A DNA stretch of 52,838 nt from Clostridia bacterium (GTDB lineage Bacteria > Bacillota > Clostridia > TANB77 > CAG-465). This document shows, in pieces, positions 33,669 to 41,482 of the stretch. The notes under the pieces were generated by a model that saw only the letters and a program-made list of their open reading frames with translations, made no database searches and was not told the origin of the DNA. The stretch lies in NCBI GenBank assembly GCA_030524345.1, contig JAUNGP010000013.1, forward strand, positions 1-52,838. Reading direction: 5' to 3'. A program made the translations under genes and the position numbers. Each line of letters starts with the position of its first letter. Positions within the stretch are counted from its first letter, which is position 1.

Positions 33669-35669
33669 TTATTCCTCTTCTTCACTAAATTGACTATTGT
33701 ATAATCTTGCATATGCCCCATTTCTTGCTAGTAATTCTTCATGATTTCCACGTTCTACAATTTGACCATGTTCCATTACAAGAATGATATCAGCATTTTT
33801 AATTGTAGAAAGTCTATGGGCAATAACAAAGCTTGTTCTTCCCTGCATCAATTTATTCATTGCCTCTTGAATGATCTCTTCTGTTCTAGTATCTACATTA
33901 GAGGTTGCTTCATCTAAAATTAAAATTGGTGAATTTGCAAGAATTGCTCGTGCTATTGTCAGTAATTGTTTTTCTCCTTGAGAAATATTACTTGCATCTT
34001 CATTTAGTTTAAATTGATATCCACCAGGTAAAGCTTTTATAAATCGATCAGCATGAGCAAGTTTTGCAGCAGCATATACTTCCTCATCCGTTGCATCTGG
34101 TTTAGAATACTTTAAGTTTTCCTTAATGGTTCCTTGAAATAACCAAGTATCCTGTAGTACCATAGAAAACATAGCTCTCAAATCATTTCGACTAATGTCT
34201 TTTGTTGAGATGTCATCTATTGTGATTTTTCCAGAATCAATTTCATAAAATCTCATCAATAAGTTTACGATTGTCGTTTTTCCAGCACCAGTTGGGCCAA
34301 CGATTGCTACAGTTTCTCCCGCTTTTACATTAAGGCTCCAATTTTTGATTAGTTCTTGGTCTTTCTCATAGCGGAAGCAAACATTATCACATACGACATT
34401 TCCTTTTACATTTGTTATTTTTTTAGTATTCTTTTTATCTGGCTCTTCTTCCTTTTCATCTAATATTTCAAATATACGTTCAGCAGCAGCCACTGCTCCT
34501 TGAATTAAATTTAGCATATTAGCAGACTGTCCAATAGGGCGTGTAAACTGATCTGTATATTGCATAAATGCTTGAATGTTACCTATTGTCATTTTTCCTT
34601 CAATAGCAAGTTTTGCACCAAGGATACAAATTCCTATATATCCAAAATTACTAATAGCGTTTACAATCGGCATAATCAGTCCAGATAAGAACTGTGATTT
34701 CCAGCCAGAATTATACAGATCGTTATTGATACTTTCAAATTCTTTTATTTCAGTTTCTTGCATATTATAAGCACTAATTACTAAATTTCCTGCATAAGTT
34801 TCTTCAACCTTTCCATTTAGCTCTCCTAAAACTGTCTGTTGACGAATAAAATATTTTTGTGATACTTTCACAACAGTTGCTACAAATATCAAGCTTACTG
34901 GAATAATCAGTATTGCAACACCTGACATACTCAAACTAATTGAAAACATCATAACCAGTATTCCTATAACACTAAATAAAGATTGCAAAATCTGTACAAC
35001 TGCTTGCTGAAGTGTACTACTTACTGTATCAACATCATTTGTGACACGACTAAGTATTTCACCATGTGTATGTTTATCAAAAAATCTTAGAGGCAATTTA
35101 TCTAGCTTCTCATCAATTTCTTTCCTTAAATGATAAGTTACCTTTTGAGAAACATAAGCCATTGTTCTACTACAGATATAATTAAATATTGCACTAATGA
35201 AATAAAGAACTAAAACAATTAATAAAATTTTTCCAATATAATCAAAGTTAATTCTAGGTTCTTTATTTAATGAAACCGATTTTGAAATTTCTGGCAAATT
35301 TTCTGCTGTTTCAGTAGGTATCAAATTCATATCAATTAAAGTTTGAACAGTTGCATCTTCTGGAATAAGATTAAGAATACTCTCAGGCATCTTTTGCATT
35401 GCAAGTTTTATTTGTGAATATGTCATCTTTTGTATGACATTATTTCCAAGTTCAGTTGTTGCTTTACCCAAAATCTTAGGAGATCTTACCGACAATATGG
35501 TTGATAAAATAAGAACTACTACGACCAATAATATTGCTTTATTATATGTTCCAATATATCTAATAAGCCTCTTTAACGTTTTTGAAAAATTCTTAGGCTT
35601 ATCTGCTACTCCTTTAAGAGGGCCACCACCAAATTGAGGCTTATTTACTTTTCCACTATTCTCTTTCAT
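33669..35669 (-). CDS. ABC exporter subunit, canonical ATPase half
   Basis: The 666-residue half-transporter has an N-terminal cytosolic tail, six membrane helices (about residues 40-390) with an unusually long loop after the first (about 70-140), and an ATPase domain. Walker A is GPTGAGKTT, the signature ISQGEKQ and Walker B ILILDEATSNVD, with the catalytic Glu. The upstream gene encodes the partner with a degenerate site, so the pair resembles the BmrC/BmrD or LmrC/LmrD heterodimers that export drugs or peptides. It overlaps its partner by 14 bases or so. GAGGAGG precedes the ATG. Confidence 0.9.
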   Translation of the reverse strand: MKENSGKVNKPQFGGGPLKGVADKPKNFSKTLKRLIRYIGTYNKAILLVVVVLILSTILSVRSPKILGKATTELGNNVIQKMTYSQIKLAMQKMPESILNLIPEDATVQTLIDMNLIPTETAENLPEISKSVSLNKEPRINFDYIGKILLIVLVLYFISAIFNYICSRTMAYVSQKVTYHLRKEIDEKLDKLPLRFFDKHTHGEILSRVTNDVDTVSSTLQQAVVQILQSLFSVIGILVMMFSISLSMSGVAILIIPVSLIFVATVVKVSQKYFIRQQTVLGELNGKVEETYAGNLVISAYNMQETEIKEFESINNDLYNSGWKSQFLSGLIMPIVNAISNFGYIGICILGAKLAIEGKMTIGNIQAFMQYTDQFTRPIGQSANMLNLIQGAVAAAERIFEILDEKEEEPDKKNTKKITNVKGNVVCDNVCFRYEKDQELIKNWSLNVKAGETVAIVGPTGAGKTTIVNLLMRFYEIDSGKITIDDISTKDISRNDLRAMFSMVLQDTWLFQGTIKENLKYSKPDATDEEVYAAAKLAHADRFIKALPGGYQFKLNEDASNISQGEKQLLTIARAILANSPILILDEATSNVDTRTEEIIQEAMNKLMQGRTSFVIAHRLSTIKNADIILVMEHGQIVERGNHEELLARNGAYARLYNSQFSEEEE

Positions 35670-37395
35670 TTTTCATAGCCTCCTCTTCCGTGATTTGTGA
35701 TAATACAACATTTTTATACTCTTCACAAGATTGATATAATTCTTCATGTGTCCCCTGAGCAATTATTTTTCCATCATCTATAAATAATATTTTATCTGCA
35801 TTAAGCACTGTACTAACACGTTGTGCAACAATTATCACAGTTGCCTCTTTCATATTTTCCTTTAATGCTTCTCTAAGCTTTTTATCTGTTTCATAATCAA
35901 GTGCTGAAAAACTATCATCAAACATATAGATCTGAGGCTTTTTAATAATTGCTCTAGCAATTGATATTCTCTGTTTTTGACCACCTGAGAAATTGGTTCC
36001 TCCTTGTGAAACACTAGCTTTAAATTTATCCTCTAAAGAATCGATAAAGTCAAGACTTTGCGAAATTTTGGCAGCTTCTACCATTTCTTCATATGTTGCA
36101 TCTTGCTTACCATATTTAATATTACTTTCAATTGTTCCAGAAAATAAGATAGCTTTTTGAGAGACATAACCTATCATATCTCTTAATTGCTTCATCGGAA
36201 TCTTTTTGATATCAACTCCACCAATTTTGATACTACCTTCCGTAATGTCAAAAAATCTCATCATCAAATTTAAAAGTGTCGTTTTACCACATCCAGTGGT
36301 TCCAAGAATTGCTACTGTCTGTCCCTTCTCTATCTTAAAATTCATATGCGTAAGTACTGGTATGTCTCCATCTGGATACTGAAAAGTAGCATCTTTAAAC
36401 TCTATCTGACCAGGCTTTGTTATTGTTACCTTTTGTTGATTATCTTTAATAGAACTTTCAGTTTCAAGTACTTCATTGATTCTTTTTACAGATACCATTG
36501 CTCTTGGTATTGTCATAAATATCATAGCAACACCAAGAATTGAAAATAGCACTTGAATTGCATATTCTACAAAAGCCATCATATCACCAATTTGCATACT
36601 TCCTGAATCTATTAAATGAGCTCCAGCCCATACTATGATAATACTAGAAACATTAATAATCATCATAACAATAGGCATTAAAATTGATATTCTATATGCA
36701 GCTTTTAATGCGACATCATAAATATCTTGATTTGCTTTATCATATCTTTTGCTTTCATAATTTTGTGTACCAAAAGCACGAATTACTCTAACACCAGTAA
36801 GCTTTTCTCTTATTACCTGATTAATTTTATCAGTACACTCTTGAAGCTTTGTAAATAGTGGCAATATTTTTTTGGCAAGTACTAATATTGAAATCAATAA
36901 TAATGGTATAGCAAACACAAAAAGGAGTGATAATTCCTTATTCTTTGACAATGCCATGATAATTCCACCAATACACATAAGAGGTGCTCTAATCATCATC
37001 CTCATAGACATCAGCACAAGTTGCTGAACTTGAACTACATCATTGGTAGTCCTAGTTATCAAAGAAGACGTTGAAAGCTGATTAAACTCTGCAAGCGAAA
37101 AACTATTTACTTTAGAATATATAGCATTTCTTAATCTTTTAGCAAATCCAGCCGAAACTTTGGAGGCTATCAATGTAGCAGAAGCTGCACAAGCCATAAA
37201 ACCAAACGTTGCATATATCATATATTTACCATATCGATATACTTCGTCTAAGTTTTGCGCAACTATTCCTTTATTAATAATATCAGACATTAAATCTGGT
37301 AAATATAAATCTAACATAGATTGACCAAAAGTAAGAGAAATTCCAAGTATCATTGCAAATGTATATGGTTTTAAATAACCTAAAACTTTTTTCAT
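35656..37395 (-). CDS. ABC exporter subunit, degenerate-site half
   Basis: A 579-residue half-transporter with six membrane helices and an ATPase domain: Walker A GTTGCGKTT, signature FSGGQKQ and Walker B IYMFDDSFSALD. The residue after the Walker B Asp is Asp instead of the catalytic Glu, as in the non-catalytic subunit of heterodimeric exporters. It therefore probably pairs with the following gene. ATG at 37395 has AAGGAAG eight bases upstream; an ATG two codons earlier is too close. No adjacent regulator. Confidence 0.9.
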   Translation of the reverse strand: MKKVLGYLKPYTFAMILGISLTFGQSMLDLYLPDLMSDIINKGIVAQNLDEVYRYGKYMIYATFGFMACAASATLIASKVSAGFAKRLRNAIYSKVNSFSLAEFNQLSTSSLITRTTNDVVQVQQLVLMSMRMMIRAPLMCIGGIIMALSKNKELSLLFVFAIPLLLISILVLAKKILPLFTKLQECTDKINQVIREKLTGVRVIRAFGTQNYESKRYDKANQDIYDVALKAAYRISILMPIVMMIINVSSIIIVWAGAHLIDSGSMQIGDMMAFVEYAIQVLFSILGVAMIFMTIPRAMVSVKRINEVLETESSIKDNQQKVTITKPGQIEFKDATFQYPDGDIPVLTHMNFKIEKGQTVAILGTTGCGKTTLLNLMMRFFDITEGSIKIGGVDIKKIPMKQLRDMIGYVSQKAILFSGTIESNIKYGKQDATYEEMVEAAKISQSLDFIDSLEDKFKASVSQGGTNFSGGQKQRISIARAIIKKPQIYMFDDSFSALDYETDKKLREALKENMKEATVIIVAQRVSTVLNADKILFIDDGKIIAQGTHEELYQSCEEYKNVVLSQITEEEAMKNERE

Positions 37396-37571
37396 TTTCA
37401 TTTCTTCCTTTCATATCAAAATCTTATTATTTTATAACACCCAATATTATAATACAGAAATCTTTATTTGTAAACTATGCAAAATGAAGTTTTGATAAAT
37501 GAAATTTTTCTATTAGACAAATTTTTGCATTTTATATTCCAAATATCATTATAATATTAATAGGTGATTCT

Positions 37572-37646
37572 ATGAATAAAAAAAATGTTACTGCTCTTAT
37601 TCTCAGTTCTTTAATATTAATCATTGGGTTTCTTATAGGTAGATAA
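37572..37646 (+). CDS. 24-residue membrane peptide
   Basis: The frame begins MNKKNVTALILSS and continues with a hydrophobic helix to GFLIGR and TAA. It has an AGGTG ribosome site six bases upstream of the ATG, TATAAT nearby, and a strong terminator immediately after the stop. It looks like a complete unit in the 290-base gap between genes. No sequence family is visible. It could be a regulatory or toxin-like peptide, but no antisense antitoxin is apparent. Confidence 0.55.
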   Translation: MNKKNVTALILSSLILIIGFLIGR

Positions 37647-37649
37647 AAA

Positions 37650-37678
37650 ACAATGCCAGAATTTTATTCTGACATTGT
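37650..37678 (+). terminator. Terminator of the small peptide
   Basis: ACAATGcCAGAAT / ATTCTGaCATTGT with a short loop, followed by CTCAATTT. It starts four bases after the peptide stop codon and also faces the converging DUF5684 gene. Confidence 0.75.
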
Positions 37679-37685
37679 CTCAATT

Positions 37686-38033
37686 TCAAGTAAACGCAAG
37701 TAATGGAATGAAGATAACAGGCAAAAACACTACACCAACTGCAAACAAAAATCCTCTTCCATACGCCTGTACTACTTTATAGCACAAATACAATCCAATA
37801 AAGGCATTTACTCCCGGAATCAAAAGTAATAATAATATCCAGGGGCTTACATGTGCTATCTCACACATAATATAAAGATTATAGATCGGGATAAAAAGAT
37901 ACCATCCAGGATATCCCTTTCTTTCATATAATCTCCAAATTGCCACAATCACTAAAATAGCAATTGCCAAGGAGAAAATACTTCCAATGAACTGAGCAAC
38001 ACCATTTGTAATCTCTCTAATCGTACTATACAT
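37686..38033 (-). CDS. DUF5684-like membrane protein
   Basis: The 115-residue protein has three or four membrane helices. The family feature is RLYERKGYPGWYLFIPIYNLYIM, where a basic loop between helices leads into a Gly-Trp and an Ile-Pro-x-Tyr-Asn motif, then a second VSPWILLLLLIPGVN. It is found near signal-peptidase genes in some Firmicutes, but not here. AAGGAGG precedes the ATG. Function unknown. Confidence 0.75.
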   Translation of the reverse strand: MYSTIREITNGVAQFIGSIFSLAIAILVIVAIWRLYERKGYPGWYLFIPIYNLYIMCEIAHVSPWILLLLLIPGVNAFIGLYLCYKVVQAYGRGFLFAVGVVFLPVIFIPLLAFT

Positions 38034-38121
38034 TCGTTAGTACCTCCTTCATTTTTTTTATATATTTTACTATATATTCTTTCTTTTGTCAATTATGTTA
38101 ACTCATATTCATAGATAAAGA

Positions 38122-38142
38122 CCCTAAGTTCTCACTTAAGGC
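38122..38142 (-). terminator. Terminator after the 250-aa gene
   Basis: An 8-bp stem CCTTAAGT / ACTTAGGG (one G-U) with loop GAGA is followed by TCTTTATC on the minus strand. Confidence 0.6.
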
Positions 38143-38150
38143 CTCAATCT

Positions 38151-38903
38151 TTAATAGCAAATTGCCCATTCCAGCAATTTATTTTTTGTTGTTACAACAG
38201 AAACATACACAAAATCTGTGCTCTGTGATGTTACAACCTCATTTATAATGGCTCTTATTTTCTCACCTGTTACTTTTCCGTAGTTTTTTGTTACAACCGT
38301 TTTTTTATAAGTTCCACTAATGCATGTCATTTTTAAGTTCAAATAAGTAGCATTGGAATTTAAAATCCCTGCTGTTATCAATTCTTCCAATCTTTTAACT
38401 TTTTCTTCACTGGAAAGTTTTTTTTCATCAAGAATCGTACATTTTATGTTTTTTGATTCACGACATCTTAAAAATCGATCCAGTAATTCTGCATAATTTT
38501 CATAGTCCGTCCGCACTTTTCCAATCTCGTTATTCTTATATGCGGCACCACTGACAATAAGCCAACTAAGTTTTGTCCCATTTCTATAGACATTTACTCT
38601 TAGGGCAACTGCAAAATTTAACCATGGCTTAAAATACTCAGAAAGTTTTGATATTTCAAGGTTTTGAACTCTTAAACTAACGATTCTGTTTTCTTGATTT
38701 GTATAGATTTGCAATTCTAAGTCTTCTATTACTTTATCAGATGCAATGATACTAGAACTAATAGCCTCTAAAAAAGCAATATATACTGCAAAGCTCGTTC
38801 CTTCTGCAGCCGTTATAATTAACCGGATGTTTTTTTCTCCCTTGCTAAGCAATTTCTTAAAAACCATTGCATAGGTTACATTCGTTTTAAATTTTTTGGA
38901 CAT
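38151..38903 (-). CDS. Hypothetical protein, 250 aa
   Basis: I do not recognise this family. The protein has no membrane helix except a hydrophobic stretch EGTSFAVYIAFLEAISSSIIAS near residue 33. It alternates beta- and helix-type segments, ends in SVVTTKNKLLEWAICY and is rich in Lys. It is a single gene with a ribosome site GAGAGG, a terminator after it and a divergent promoter to the right. The code looks slightly less A+T-rich than its neighbours. Function unknown. Confidence 0.75.
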   Translation of the reverse strand: MSKKFKTNVTYAMVFKKLLSKGEKNIRLIITAAEGTSFAVYIAFLEAISSSIIASDKVIEDLELQIYTNQENRIVSLRVQNLEISKLSEYFKPWLNFAVALRVNVYRNGTKLSWLIVSGAAYKNNEIGKVRTDYENYAELLDRFLRCRESKNIKCTILDEKKLSSEEKVKRLEELITAGILNSNATYLNLKMTCISGTYKKTVVTKNYGKVTGEKIRAIINEVVTSQSTDFVYVSVVTTKNKLLEWAICY

Positions 38904-38993
38904 ATTTTTTCCTCTCTTCCTTTATATAAATTTATATTCAATTGTTTTATTCCATACACTATCATTATATCATTTTTTAAATATTATGTCAAT

Positions 38994-39022
38994 TTTACAT
39001 TTGTTTTGTTTCGTGATATAAT
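38994..39022 (+). promoter_or_regulatory. Promoter of the gene at 39055
   Basis: TTTACA (38994-38999), 17 bases and TATAAT (39017-39022), 13 bases before GAGAGGAG. Confidence 0.7.
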
Positions 39023-39054
39023 GTAAAAATATTAATCGAGAGGAGTGGTTACTA

Positions 39055-39555
39055 ATGTTACCATCTGAAAGACTGAGAATGATTATCTCAGCAAGAATTG
39101 GAATTGATTTGTCTATGTTTGCATGGGATAGCAAGCTTCAAGAAAAAGTTTTTTCTATCCCACTTTGTCAAGAATTAGAAAATAAAGTATTTTCTTTAAA
39201 AGAAGTTTATGAGTTTGGTTTAAATATCGGTCATTGTGGTCTTACATCTAGATATTTAATGAGAAATATCAATGGATTAGAACTCTACTACGGAAACTTT
39301 TATGGATTAAAAGGGACAAAAAACTCTCAAAATGGTAATCATGCATGGGTAGCAAATGATAAATTTATCCTAGATACTACATTAATGCTTCTGCTTCCTA
39401 TCAATGTTGCAAAAGAAATAGGATACATTTTTGAAAAGAAAATATATCATGAAAGTGCCAAAATTCTTTCTGAATATGAGCTCTTTTCAAACGAATATCA
39501 ATCATTTTTAGGAAATAGTGAACTTTATTATATAACACTATTTCAAATTGACTAA
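39055..39555 (+). CDS. Possible transglutaminase-like cysteine enzyme
   Basis: The 166-residue protein has GLNIGHCGLTSRYLMRN, in which the Cys sits at the start of a helix, then GNHAWVANDKFILDTTLML with a His and Asp. The Cys / His-Ala-Trp-Val / Leu-Asp-Thr-Thr order is what a transglutaminase or peptidase C39-like fold would give. The N-terminal MLPSERLRMIISARI region probably forms a helix. No signal peptide or domain extension. The protein at 32936 has the same order of residues, so the two may be related. GAGAGGAG precedes the ATG. Confidence 0.7.
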   Translation: MLPSERLRMIISARIGIDLSMFAWDSKLQEKVFSIPLCQELENKVFSLKEVYEFGLNIGHCGLTSRYLMRNINGLELYYGNFYGLKGTKNSQNGNHAWVANDKFILDTTLMLLLPINVAKEIGYIFEKKIYHESAKILSEYELFSNEYQSFLGNSELYYITLFQID

Positions 39556-39558
39556 AGC

Positions 39559-39593
39559 AAAAAAGAACATCATTTTAGCGATGTTCTTTTTTC
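39559..39593 (+). terminator. Bidirectional terminator
   Basis: AAAAGAACATC / GATGTTCTTTT with an eight-base loop, a perfect 11-bp stem flanked by T-runs. It overlaps the end of the converging HAD gene. Confidence 0.85.
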
Positions 39594-40159
39594 TTTTGCT
39601 CTATTATACTATAAATTTCTCCCCAATTATACACTGGTTTTAAATATTCATTCTCTTCCATTTCTCTCATTCCAACATCGGCAAAATATAAGGTAAAAAT
39701 ATTTGCAGAAGATATCTTCTCACAATTCCTATAACTATCATCTATCATAACATCAATATTTTCATTTTTACATACTTCAGCCTTATCTTTTACACCAAAA
39801 TAATACTTATCTAAAAATATACCACTTATCTTTAAACTATTCATGCCAATTTCTTGCATCTCTTGATCATCACTTCCCCTAGCAGAAACTAAAATTAACT
39901 TATCTCCACTTGCCTTTAGTAAATCAATTACTTTTTTGGCACCAGGCATGACATGACTATTTCTAGCTGTCTCTTTTAAAATAGGTAAAAATTGCTTTTT
40001 TTCACTTTCATTCCAATCATATCTTTTAAATATCGCCAATTCTTTCTCATCTATTAGAGAATTTTTCTTTAATACATTTTTATCATAGAGCTCAGCTTCA
40101 ACTCTATATCCCATTTCTGAGTCTAAAATTACTCCATCTAAGTCAACTCCAATTATCAT
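39575..40159 (-). CDS. HAD-superfamily hydrolase (nucleotidase-like)
   Basis: The 194-residue protein has the motif I DLDGVILDSEMG (residue 5), motif II LILVSARG, a Lys in GVKDKAEVC and motif IV VMIDDSYRNC. The short helical cap between motifs I and II resembles 5'-nucleotidase NT5C/YqfW-type proteins. Substrate cannot be assigned. AGGAGGAA precedes the ATG. It follows an unknown gene by 14 bases. Confidence 0.85.
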   Translation of the reverse strand: MIIGVDLDGVILDSEMGYRVEAELYDKNVLKKNSLIDEKELAIFKRYDWNESEKKQFLPILKETARNSHVMPGAKKVIDLLKASGDKLILVSARGSDDQEMQEIGMNSLKISGIFLDKYYFGVKDKAEVCKNENIDVMIDDSYRNCEKISSANIFTLYFADVGMREMEENEYLKPVYNWGEIYSIIEQKKKEHR

Positions 40160-40173
40160 ATCTTCCTCCTAAA

Positions 40174-40650
40174 TTATTTGATCACTTTTGTAATTGAATC
40201 TAACAAAGAATTAAATGAACTTTCACTTACTACACCATAATTTAGGTGTTCTCCACTCTTTTTCCATTCACATAGCATATAGATATCTTTTCCATCTAAT
40301 ACACTTTTATCATACTCAAGGGCAAAATACCTCAATTCTTTGTCAAGTAAAATTCCTATCATGGAAGCCTCAGGTGCCTCTTTGACTGTAGGCATAACAA
40401 TCATTAATATTTTATGATCCTCATCGATAACTCCTATCGATACATCAAAATCTTCCTTGAAAAGCTCATAATCAGCATTCCTAAGACTTGGGTTTCCCTC
40501 TTTAATATCGTACCAAACGGCAATTAAAAATTTCTTTACATCATCAATTCCTTCATCAACGATTTTTAAAAAATACTCACTATTTTCTAAAACAAGATTT
40601 TTTAATGTAACATGTCCTATCACATAATGAAGTGTTGGATTGTGATTCAT
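40174..40650 (-). CDS. Hypothetical cytosolic protein, 158 aa
   Basis: A soluble alpha/beta protein. It starts MNHNPTLHYVIGHVTLKN and contains DEDHKILMIVMPTVKEAPEA and RYFALEYDKSVLDGKDIYML, a pattern seen in uncharacterised Firmicutes proteins, but I cannot name the family. It lies 11 bases after the RibD-C-like reductase and 14 bases before the HAD hydrolase, so the three form an operon. AGGAGGGAA precedes the ATG. Confidence 0.75.
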   Translation of the reverse strand: MNHNPTLHYVIGHVTLKNLVLENSEYFLKIVDEGIDDVKKFLIAVWYDIKEGNPSLRNADYELFKEDFDVSIGVIDEDHKILMIVMPTVKEAPEASMIGILLDKELRYFALEYDKSVLDGKDIYMLCEWKKSGEHLNYGVVSESSFNSLLDSITKVIK

Positions 40651-40661
40651 TTCATTCCCTC

Positions 40662-41360
40662 CTAACGATTTACTTTATATATTAATTCTACATATGAGTC
40701 TTTTAGAACTTTACAAGTGATTAGTTTTAAAGATCTTAATCTGTTAAGTTCCTCTATGCTCATAATAGATTCACCATCAACAAGTGTTGATGTATCTTTT
40801 CCCCCAATTAAAACAGGTGCTATAACAATATGTACATAGTCAAACAAATTTGACTTTAAAAACTCTCCATTGAGCGTTCCGCCTGACTGTATCGTTATTC
40901 TTTCCACATGGTAATTTTCTTTTAGATCCTCAAGCATTTTCTTCAAATCTATCCCCTCTTGATAATATAAAATTTCTAAATTCGAAATTTCATTTTTTAA
41001 TTTAAAAGCTGGATGCTCTAAATTATCAGTAACAAGCAGTAATCTTTTTGTAAAGTCACATAAATACCTAACACCATTTTGGTCTAGGTGAGGTTCCCTA
41101 TCTATGATGATAAATTCACAATCTATTTTCTTTTCAGCCTTTTTTTCATTAACGCCAATTTTGGCCATTACTCTTCCTGTATTTAAGGAATAATAGTCCA
41201 TTGTTTGTTCTATTTCATAATATTGATTAAGTCCTTCCTTTACCCCATCAATTTTAGGAAAATCTTGGTCAACATCTAATTGATCTGTTGCACCAGTACT
41301 AATTTTTCCATCCAATGACATGAGTATAAATAGTGTTGTAATTGGTCTTTTATTTTCCAT
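40662..41360 (-). CDS. RibD C-terminal / dihydrofolate reductase-like protein
   Basis: The 232-residue protein starts RPITTLFILMSLDGKISTG, the strand and catalytic Ser-Asp-Gly of the RibD-C reductase family, and later has ITIQSGGTLNGEFLKSNLFDYVHIVIAPVLIGGKDTSTLVDG. RibD reduces the ribosyl group of a pyrimidine in riboflavin synthesis. Here the deaminase domain is missing and no other riboflavin gene is close, so it may act on another substrate. AGGAGAG precedes the ATG. It heads an operon with the next two genes. Confidence 0.85.
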   Translation of the reverse strand: MENKRPITTLFILMSLDGKISTGATDQLDVDQDFPKIDGVKEGLNQYYEIEQTMDYYSLNTGRVMAKIGVNEKKAEKKIDCEFIIIDREPHLDQNGVRYLCDFTKRLLLVTDNLEHPAFKLKNEISNLEILYYQEGIDLKKMLEDLKENYHVERITIQSGGTLNGEFLKSNLFDYVHIVIAPVLIGGKDTSTLVDGESIMSIEELNRLRSLKLITCKVLKDSYVELIYKVNR

Positions 41361-41417
41361 GATTCTCTCTCCTTATATAATTTTCATTCATTATATATTA
41401 AATCGAATGAAATGTAA

Positions 41418-41460
41418 AGAAAAAATATCTCTAGTAGTTTCCTTTTCTACAAGAGATATT
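41418..41460 (-). terminator. Intrinsic terminator of pheST
   Basis: AATATCTCT and GTAG pair with CTAC and AGAGATATT, followed by TTTTTTC on the minus strand, 23 bases after the pheT stop. Confidence 0.9.
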
Positions 41461-41482
41461 CATTATTTTTCATACAATCAGT

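Noticed and set aside
35656..37395. Walker B Asp-Asp as an inactivating mutation
   Set aside because: An Asp at this position is normal for one half of heterodimeric ABC exporters, and the other half has the Glu.
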